Origin: Bacilli bacterium
GTDB lineage: Bacteria > Bacillota_I > Bacilli_A > RFN20 > CAG-826
NCBI GenBank assembly: GCA_024408495.1
Contig: JAKSUY010000010.1
Span: 1-35,866 of the forward strand
Length of the DNA: 35,866 bases
Reading direction: 5' to 3'
This document shows positions 8,201 to 13,442 of the stretch, one piece after another. A program made the translations under genes and the position numbers. The first letter of the stretch is position 1, and each line of letters starts with the position of its first letter. The notes under the pieces were generated by a model. It was not told the DNA's origin. It worked only from the letters and a program-made list of their open reading frames with translations, and made no database searches.

Positions 8201-9920
8201 AGAACGTAAGCTCTTCTATGTTGCTATTACAAGACCAAGCGATGTTTTATACCTTGTATATTCCGCAATTGTTGATTCAGAATACGTCCAATCCGAATTT
8301 ATAAAAGATATTCCTAATGAATATAAGATGGAATATAAGATTGAATCAATTGCGGAAAGACGCGAAGCTTATAAATCCATCAAAAAGATTGAACAAATAT
8401 ACGATACCTCTAATGGGGCTACCATCGATGATAGTAAGCAAATCCAAGAGTCTAATAAATTGTTTAATAATGATTTATTTAGAGAATACCTTATAAAATG
8501 TGAGAATAAATTCTATAACGACAATCCGCTTTATAACATTTTGACTGGCGCTCCTCGTGATTACTTTGTAAATGCTTTATACCATTTATTCTTGCAAGAT
8601 TATCTAGGAAAAGACTTTACAACTGAATTTTTATTCAATATGCAAAGATCTGCAGAAGAGTTCCTAAAGGAAATGACTGGAGACGATGCCACTTTCCCTG
8701 TTGTTAATGATAAAACTAAAGTTAACGGTTATGTAGATCAAATCTGTTCTGTTACTAAGGCGTGTATAACAAATCCACCAACTCATGATGATACAAGAAA
8801 GTTCTTATGCATTAAACATGATGATTGGAAAACTAAATTAAAGAAGTGCGGCATTATACATTACTTTGTAAGAAGCGGTAAATTCCCAGAGATTAAAAAA
8901 CAATATGCTAAAGGATATAAGTATCCTTCAATGAAAAATGATGCTGATGAATTCCTCAAAGCAATAATTGATATAAGCAATTATAGAAATACCTTTGCAC
9001 ATAATCATGCACCTGTATGGAACGGGGATCCGAAAGACGATGTTCTGAGATTTTTCGCTACTATCATTCGTAATTTCTATACCGAAGAAGAAATTAACAA
9101 CCAAGTAACCATTATAGCTAACAATAAAGCTAAGAGAAAACATATTGAACTAGGCGCTAAGGTTTATTCTAAAGAATATGGCGTAGGCTTCGTTAAAAAA
9201 ATCTTCCGTGAATCACCAGATTATAAATATCAAATCGATTTTGAATCTCAGAAAACAAAAATATTATTCGATGACTCTTTTGAAGTCATAGGTAATGAGG
9301 GAAATGCTCCAGAATCCTTTGAAAAGTCTCCCAAACAGATATTTAAATCATCAATTGGGAAGATTTTTAGTATTGAAGCCGTGTTCCCTGATGATTCTGT
9401 TTCTTTAGGAACAGGATTCTTAATAATGAATAACTATGTATTAACTAACGCCCATGTTATTACTAAATTATTTAGTGATGGCGATGCATTCTGCTCTGAT
9501 CAAATTACGGGATGTTTCTATAATCAGTCTTATAAAATAAGACTTCGCGTAATTAATTATGACATTAATGATGATATAGCCATATTAGAATTAGGGGAAG
9601 AATACAATTTCCCAGGATTGCATTTAACCTCAGTACCATTAGAGATAGGTGATACGGTTTATGCTATTGGTAATACTAAAGGTCAAGGGTTGTGCCTTCT
9701 AGATGGAATGGTTAGTGATATCGATCGTAAATTAGGCAATAACACATACTTTATGTTTAACGCAGGAATATCTAATGGTAATTCTGGTGGCCCCGTATTA
9801 AATAGTAGAGGCGAAGTAGTAGGTATTGCCTCCGCGGGCGATAAGAACGTTCAAAATATGAACTACGCTATACCTATTAAAGTTATAAATTCTTTCTTAG
9901 AAAGAAATAAGATTAAATAA
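5226..9920 (+). CDS. UvrD/PcrA-type helicase fused to HEPN-like, Tudor and trypsin-like protease domains
   Basis: This is an unusually large 1564-aa fusion. Residues 1-190 form an unassigned N-terminal domain. The SF1A helicase core follows: Q-motif DEQRKAVT near 197, P-loop GAGSGKT 216-222, motif II DEFQD from 414, motif III GDDDQSIYFWRG 442-453, NYRNN, motif V STIHSFKG 756-763 and motif VI VAITRP from 999. About 235 residues separate motifs V and VI, because a long charged helical or coiled-coil insert occupies about 785-985. A helical region (about 1116-1285) contains YRNTFAHN, with R1254 and H1259 forming the R-x4-H motif typical of HEPN RNases. Residues about 1308-1352 (GAKVYSKEYGVGFV...) match the PcrA C-terminal Tudor-like domain. 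Residues 1377-1564 are a trypsin/HtrA-like protease: TNAHV H1410, DDIAILEL D1450, GNSGGP S1520. No signal peptide is seen, so it is cytosolic. The frame is unbroken. Probable role: a nucleic-acid-sensing protease/nuclease effector in defence. Confidence 0.85.
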   Translation: MKCKLSEISNIQTTKGFPSLSSRLFVFICCIASEYLISENGLNKKDGKMFNTLRAYFISSDYSTTSYFKSLSENEELSRFLSYFPKNKKDFDQWENAKNIFWENDGEFNIFTLGKETIKVKQSFITLGKKDNKYYAYKAAYNKDGFECFKAIGENNITTEEGNHYDFPSLKLSDNDINSMTEADFFNSCEDLIKLSDEQRKAVTYNKNKNLVILAGAGSGKTRTLSSRFLYLHFVKHIKLDRLLLITFTRRARSDMQDKTIKLYKKVLNNPNAKTGLIKAKTIDSFYRYLITTYYADIGFSKCPTFKLDAKSSETYKHLIEKIIQKNRMTRSFFKDNKMNISRAFMHVLDTHMRGNVTLDSNYKSLARLVVDWQLEHNEIYTFASATAILASALSSNTELRKKVNSLYEYVLIDEFQDINDIQDSIFKHMYDDERVHFTFVGDDDQSIYFWRGSNNDIIKNIAKRDDTDQVLLNTNYRNNPYIVKAGNAILKKIDTRAKENNEIFSFQKAGSKIRVTNIKEDYSKLAQEIQSLIDVGTQPGKIAILSRLATSRLTDEKKPLDHVLDALESAGIAYDIKLPEVEFNTLYDLFKFFLLGLAKSEETYSFATQIIEDLRVEGAFRPELVEILSPSRLCEIIFDDGEINNKMFDKKAKDYLETLIKIKNTFANLDECEIEEIFNRYCLAASAELLHSNTNKALKYPIFTQLNTYVINNPLKWPTTKDRIASYFESFEDSLELTTDTNDLNMDDLTTVKVSTIHSFKGLEFEVVFLIGLNSDQFPNTQRLARERYRKEQDLKILIQTSKTLQEQTKPELVKLFTSLTSGGKEISCESQKFNNSYIQFIEYIKEEANLINNIDSNSLDNYCQAYSDFILPYINKTKEALANLRNEIDTLIHKHEVYIREQAMTNSAEALDKIKAIKDKEINESLAPLLNKLRTYDSLLRQIENSTIEARALNDLSEIAMGYLENIAKINELENYVKMLDEELIKKIEEERKLFYVAITRPSDVLYLVYSAIVDSEYVQSEFIKDIPNEYKMEYKIESIAERREAYKSIKKIEQIYDTSNGATIDDSKQIQESNKLFNNDLFREYLIKCENKFYNDNPLYNILTGAPRDYFVNALYHLFLQDYLGKDFTTEFLFNMQRSAEEFLKEMTGDDATFPVVNDKTKVNGYVDQICSVTKACITNPPTHDDTRKFLCIKHDDWKTKLKKCGIIHYFVRSGKFPEIKKQYAKGYKYPSMKNDADEFLKAIIDISNYRNTFAHNHAPVWNGDPKDDVLRFFATIIRNFYTEEEINNQVTIIANNKAKRKHIELGAKVYSKEYGVGFVKKIFRESPDYKYQIDFESQKTKILFDDSFEVIGNEGNAPESFEKSPKQIFKSSIGKIFSIEAVFPDDSVSLGTGFLIMNNYVLTNAHVITKLFSDGDAFCSDQITGCFYNQSYKIRLRVINYDINDDIAILELGEEYNFPGLHLTSVPLEIGDTVYAIGNTKGQGLCLLDGMVSDIDRKLGNNTYFMFNAGISNGNSGGPVLNSRGEVVGIASAGDKNVQNMNYAIPIKVINSFLERNKIK

Positions 9921-10418
9921 TTATTTTAAAAGATCTAAAACTCTACCAAGGACACTTTTAAGAGGGCTATTTTCTTCACATAATGTAGCTTCAGGTTTTT
10001 TATTTACAGTTCTTTGAATTTCTTTCCTGTTTCCAGTAGGCTTATCAGCAATTACATTAAATGCTATAGCGCTATTGTATAGTTTTCCTTTTTTCTTTGT
10101 AAATTGAACTGTAAAATAATACTTTTCTAAAGTGTTAGTATTTTGACCATATGCATCTAACGTAAAACTATAAATGTTTCCGTTATATGAAATAAACTCA
10201 CTTAATAAAGCATATAATTGCTCGGTTTCATCAACAGAAGGGTGAGGGCCATCAAAAAGACCATAAAATACAACATCTTTAGTAGCAAAAGCAAAACAGC
10301 TACCGCCTCCATAACCATAGAAAAACTTTTGGCCCCACATTGACATAGATAGATCTACAAAATCTTTTGGTAGCTTAGTAGCAAGCACATATTTGCCGCC
10401 TCTGTATTCACAAAACAT
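9921..10418 (-). CDS. hypothetical protein, 165 aa
   Basis: I do not recognise the family. The protein has no signal peptide or membrane segment. It is rich in aromatic and small residues near the N-terminus (KFFYGYGGGSCFAFATKDVVFYGLFDG) and looks alpha/beta, with alternating beta-like stretches in the middle. The final 30 residues are charged and probably flexible. A TATAAT box ends 6 nt before the ATG, so the message may be leaderless, although AAGGAG lies further upstream. Its stop codon touches that of the helicase-protease gene tail to tail. It sits between that gene and the recombinase, so it may be part of the same accessory island. Confidence 0.6.
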   Translation of the reverse strand: MFCEYRGGKYVLATKLPKDFVDLSMSMWGQKFFYGYGGGSCFAFATKDVVFYGLFDGPHPSVDETEQLYALLSEFISYNGNIYSFTLDAYGQNTNTLEKYYFTVQFTKKKGKLYNSAIAFNVIADKPTGNRKEIQRTVNKKPEATLCEENSPLKSVLGRVLDLLK

Positions 10419-10424
10419 ATAAAT

Positions 10425-10430
10425 ATTATA
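10425..10430 (-). promoter_or_regulatory. -10 box of the 165-aa hypothetical gene
   Basis: TATAAT on the minus strand ends 6 nt before the ATG (10416-10418). AAGGAG precedes it immediately, so an alternative transcript from further upstream, with a distant Shine-Dalgarno, cannot be excluded. Confidence 0.4.
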
Positions 10431-10434
10431 CTCC

Positions 10435-10995
10435 TTACTTAACCTTCTTGGCCCATCTAAAATATGTCATATAGGAAATCTTAAATTCTCTTGCTACACT
10501 AGTCGCGGTCCTTTTTCCTTCTTTAACATCGTTAACTGCTTCTTTAAATTTAACCTTATCGTATTCTCTAGGCGCTTTACCTTTATATTTACCTTGTTTC
10601 TTAGCAATCTCTATACCTTCTGCTTGTCTAGCTCTTATATTCTCACGTTCAAGTTCCGCTAATCCGCCAAACACGGTAATCATAAACTTACCAGATGGAG
10701 TGGCAGTATCTACTTTCTCTTTTAGAGAAACGAATGACACTTTCTTCTTTTTAAGCTTATCTACTATAGTAAGTAGGTCGATCGTATTACGTGCGATACG
10801 AGAGAACGACTCGCAAATAACAACGTCCCCTGCTCTTGCGAATTCTAACATCTTATTTAATTGAGGACGATCTTTAGCGTTCTTACCAGACATCTTATCA
10901 ATAAAAAGTTTTTCGGCCTTACATTCCTTAGCCATTTCTTTCTGTCTTGCAATGTTCTGATCAAGGCTACTAACTCTTATGTAAAAAATCTTCAT
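10435..10995 (-). CDS. serine recombinase (resolvase/invertase family)
   Basis: This 186-aa protein has the resolvase N-terminal catalytic domain: FYIRVSS with Ser9 as nucleophile, DKMSGKNAKDRPQLNKML, GDVVICESFSRIARN, and FGGLAELERENIRARQAEG leading into the E-helix. It ends in an HTH (TATSVAREFKISYMTYFRW). The length and order are those of Tn3/gamma-delta resolvases and Hin-type invertases, which cut and rejoin DNA at a specific dimeric site. I chose the ATG at 10995 rather than an upstream in-frame ATG at 11013, because the -10 box lies between them. The promoter is overlaid by an inverted repeat that could be the recombinase's own site. Two truncated relatives lie at 257-446 and 1825-2070. 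It may be an independent element or a genome-wide family that inverts or resolves surface-gene regions. Confidence 0.88.
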   Translation of the reverse strand: MKIFYIRVSSLDQNIARQKEMAKECKAEKLFIDKMSGKNAKDRPQLNKMLEFARAGDVVICESFSRIARNTIDLLTIVDKLKKKKVSFVSLKEKVDTATPSGKFMITVFGGLAELERENIRARQAEGIEIAKKQGKYKGKAPREYDKVKFKEAVNDVKEGKRTATSVAREFKISYMTYFRWAKKVK

Positions 10996-11003
10996 ACATG
11001 CAT

Positions 11004-11032
11004 AGTATAACATTGGGGTGGTCGATTTTCAA
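11004..11032 (-). promoter_or_regulatory. promoter of the serine recombinase gene
   Basis: On the minus strand, TTGAAA (11032-11027), a 17-bp spacer and TATACT (11009-11004) form a near-consensus promoter. The -10 box is 8 nt from the ATG at 10995, implying a leaderless message. Both boxes overlap arms of the inverted repeat described next. Confidence 0.6.
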
Positions 11033-11110
11033 TGTTATAACTTTAGACCCCTATCCCACTTTAATGTTACACTTTTATAACGTTATCATAAGGGTATACC
11101 TAATGTTACA
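11006..11110. repeat. cluster of inverted and direct AATGTTAYA repeats (putative recombinase site/operator)
   Basis: The 9-bp arms TATAACATT (11006-11014) and AATGTTATA (11031-11039) are perfect inverted repeats 16 bp apart, lying over the -10 and -35 boxes of the recombinase gene. Further copies of AATGTTACA occur at 11063-11071 and 11102-11110, in the same orientation as the second arm. TATAACGTT at 11076-11084 is an imperfect inverted partner. A row of related inverted sub-sites next to the gene is the layout of res sites bound by Tn3-type resolvases, which also repress their own promoter. Function here is inferred. Confidence 0.5.
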
Positions 11111-11161
11111 CAAAAAGAAATGGCCACGAAGAGCAATCTCTAAAATAAGTCCAATTATTAA

Positions 11162-12178
11162 TTAAATACAGAAAGCAGGAGCAACTGCTTGCGCACTATT
11201 ATAAACTTCGTAACTGCTGCTAAAGTCGCCATCGACATAGACACTCCACGCTTCGACATTGCCATCAGTACTAGGCGAGCGGAGCCAAGAGAGACCGCCC
11301 TCAGTACTATCTGATTTAGAGTTATAACCTGCATAACTAGAAACTTTGTCTCCATAAGTTTGGCCCTCGCTATTTGGGATTTCACTAAAAGATGTGCTTT
11401 CATCATTACCTTTAATTTGTTTCTTAACCCTATTAATCTTCTCAGCATCTTTATAATAAGAATATGTAGTGGTATGAGGCTCTTCATGTTCAGTATCTTT
11501 TGTGTCACACATTTCTTTTGGCGAAAGCAAGAATAATTTATCTTCAACTATTTGTTCTTTCCAACCACCATCATAAATGTTTATATATTTAGCAGGAGTC
11601 TTTAATATACCCTCTTTTGTTAATTCATTTGGAAACATATCTAATACTGATTTGGTATAAGTCTTTGACCAAGATGTATTTTTTTCTTTAGTATACTGAG
11701 CCCATAAAATATGCCCGTTGCCTTCTCCAGTTAAAGCCTTCCTGATAGATGAATTTCTATAATCATGATTAGCGGCACCAGTATCATTAGTATCATTCCA
11801 TTGGGTTGCTAAGGAGTAACCATTTGCATCACTAATTAAATCAACAAATTCAAAAGTAATACCTATCGCTTTACCAGGATCAGGTTTACTTCCGTCGGTT
11901 GGTAATTCAGTATAATCTTCATTAATACCGATAATTCTAACCGTTTGATATAATTCACCATCATCAATTATTCCATTGTTGTTGGTGTCTTGGTGCTTTA
12001 ACTGAAGCTTCTTAGTATCGCCTACTTTAAACCACTCATTAGCCTTACCAGCTTTGCTTACTTGACTAATCTTTTCCCAACTACATTCTTCTAGTGGTTT
12101 AGGTGTTCCTAAGTTTTCACTGCAACCCGTTAAAAGAGATAGAGCCATTAATGGCATAACAAATATAAACTTCTTCAT
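11162..12178 (-). CDS. DUF6273-type surface lipoprotein
   Basis: The 338-aa product begins with a lipoprotein signal (MKKFIFVMPLMALSLLTGC, lipidated Cys19). The mature part has an acidic D-x-NNNGIIDDGE stretch (about 70) that resembles a calcium-binding or dockerin-like loop. It ends with the DUF6273 signature GGLSWLRSPSTDG...AWSVYVDGDFSSSYEVYNSAQAVAPAFCI. DUF6273 is common in cell-surface and phage-associated proteins of gut Firmicutes; its role is unknown. The -10 box is 8 nt before the ATG with no Shine-Dalgarno site. The neighbouring gene on the same strand also encodes a lipoprotein, with its own promoter. Confidence 0.8.
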   Translation of the reverse strand: MKKFIFVMPLMALSLLTGCSENLGTPKPLEECSWEKISQVSKAGKANEWFKVGDTKKLQLKHQDTNNNGIIDDGELYQTVRIIGINEDYTELPTDGSKPDPGKAIGITFEFVDLISDANGYSLATQWNDTNDTGAANHDYRNSSIRKALTGEGNGHILWAQYTKEKNTSWSKTYTKSVLDMFPNELTKEGILKTPAKYINIYDGGWKEQIVEDKLFLLSPKEMCDTKDTEHEEPHTTTYSYYKDAEKINRVKKQIKGNDESTSFSEIPNSEGQTYGDKVSSYAGYNSKSDSTEGGLSWLRSPSTDGNVEAWSVYVDGDFSSSYEVYNSAQAVAPAFCI

Positions 12179-12186
12179 ACATTAAA

Positions 12187-12192
12187 ATTATA
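12187..12192 (-). promoter_or_regulatory. -10 box of the DUF6273 lipoprotein gene
   Basis: TATAAT on the minus strand lies 8 nt before the ATG, within TTTTTTTTGTATATAAT. This is a variant of the TTTTTGTGTATAAT string seen before two other lipoprotein genes. Confidence 0.5.
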
Positions 12193-12267
12193 TACAAAAA
12201 AAGAAAAATGAGATATCTGTTTATGATAGATGTTTTTCACCCGATTATATCGTCGTAAGGGTTTACT

Positions 12268-13380
12268 TTAATCATCATACCCATAGGTATCGTAGATTTC
12301 GGTTTTAACTTTTCCGTTTTCTATTTTTTGCTCTTCGGATGCGAATAAACGGTTCTTAGAATCATATTTATTTTTTATGAATTTTAGGCTTTCACTACCG
12401 CCGGTACTGCTACGGTTATAAGTTAATTCAAAGGCTTTTTGGCTGAAGTTATTATTGTTGTAGTAAACAGTGTAATCTTCAATCAATGTTGTGTCAGTGC
12501 CGACTAATAAATCATAGGTTTGATGTGAATATTCATAACCATTATCGTAAAATTCAGCGTAGGTTTCCGTTTTAGTGTGTTTAGTTTCTATTCGGCTTTC
12601 ATTATATTCAAACATTTCATCTAAGCGATGAGTTGGATAACCATGATTATCTAATTCGTTGGTGATAGATGTTTTAGACTCTAATACATCACCATCAAGG
12701 ATATTATGGATTTCTTCTTGATAAGTTACATATTGTTTATAATCACCTTGATAGGTATAAGTAATTATTCTTTTATGTTTATCAGCCACTTCACTTGGAT
12801 CTTTGTCAGAGTAATGAGTTGCGATGATTTCTGAAGTTAATAAACGGGATTTATTATCATAAGTGTTAGTGGTAGTACCAACATAGTTATAATGTCCAAC
12901 GCTTGCATTACCGCATCGTGAATCTTTGCTAGTTAAGATATTGCCCGCATTATCATAGGTATATTCATAATCGTTAAAGGCGCCTAACTCACCTTTTTGT
13001 GTTACTCTCGTATGAGTTACATTATGATGAGAATCATACGTATTAGTCGTAACCTTAGTTAATGGATCATCCGGATCATCTATATCATAGGTTGTACTAA
13101 CGTGTTCTATTTCATCATTACCATCAAATTTATAAGTATCTTTGGCATAAGAATCAATTAAGCCATCTTTATCATAATTAGTGCCATCAATTTGAACGAT
13201 ATGGTGATTTTCCCAAGTGATTTTTTCTTCTTTAATAAGAGAATTTTTATTATATAAAACATGGGTAGTGTATTCACTTAGTTCATCATGGGTAGGTTCA
13301 GGATCTGGTTCGGGATTCTTATTTCCACAACTAAAGAGTACCAATACACTTAATAAAGGTAGTAAGAATATTTTCTTCAT
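12268..13380 (-). CDS. YD/RHS-like repeat lipoprotein
   Basis: The 370-aa protein starts MKKIFLLPLLSVLVLFSCGNK, a lipoprotein signal with lipobox LFSC (Cys18). I chose this ATG rather than an upstream in-frame start (13431) because the -10 box lies between them and the lipobox requires it. The mature part is a series of beta-hairpin-like units, such as YEYTYDNAGNILTSKD, TNTYDNKSRLLTSE and KNKYDSKNRLFASEE. These match the YD/RHS repeat pattern Y-x-YD-x-x-G/N-x-L. Only about 8-10 units are present and no toxin tip is attached, unlike Rhs toxins. It is likely an extracellular beta-rich lipoprotein of unknown function. Confidence 0.8.
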   Translation of the reverse strand: MKKIFLLPLLSVLVLFSCGNKNPEPDPEPTHDELSEYTTHVLYNKNSLIKEEKITWENHHIVQIDGTNYDKDGLIDSYAKDTYKFDGNDEIEHVSTTYDIDDPDDPLTKVTTNTYDSHHNVTHTRVTQKGELGAFNDYEYTYDNAGNILTSKDSRCGNASVGHYNYVGTTTNTYDNKSRLLTSEIIATHYSDKDPSEVADKHKRIITYTYQGDYKQYVTYQEEIHNILDGDVLESKTSITNELDNHGYPTHRLDEMFEYNESRIETKHTKTETYAEFYDNGYEYSHQTYDLLVGTDTTLIEDYTVYYNNNNFSQKAFELTYNRSSTGGSESLKFIKNKYDSKNRLFASEEQKIENGKVKTEIYDTYGYDD

Positions 13381-13389
13381 ACAATTTAA

Positions 13390-13403
13390 ATTATACACAA
13401 AAA
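13390..13403 (-). promoter_or_regulatory. promoter element of the YD-repeat lipoprotein gene
   Basis: The minus strand reads TTTTTGTGTATAAT, identical to the element before the BspA-like gene at 501. The TATAAT ends 9 nt before the ATG at 13380, so the message is likely leaderless. Confidence 0.5.
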
Positions 13404-13442
13404 GATAGTAAGTGTAACAAAGACACACCATATTGTTGTAAC

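Noticed and set aside
5226-9920. Two separate genes (helicase, then protease) merged by the frame
   Set aside because: There is no stop, no new ribosome binding site with ATG, and no change of frame between the Tudor domain (to about 1352) and the protease (from 1377). A 25-residue linker joins them.
10435-10995. IS607-type transposase
   Set aside because: IS607 enzymes have the HTH at the N-terminus and are paired with a TnpB gene. Here the HTH is C-terminal and no TnpB is present.
12268-13380. Rhs/YD-repeat polymorphic toxin
   Set aside because: It has a lipoprotein anchor, only about ten repeats, no RHS core signature (DPxGxx) and no C-terminal toxin domain or immunity gene.
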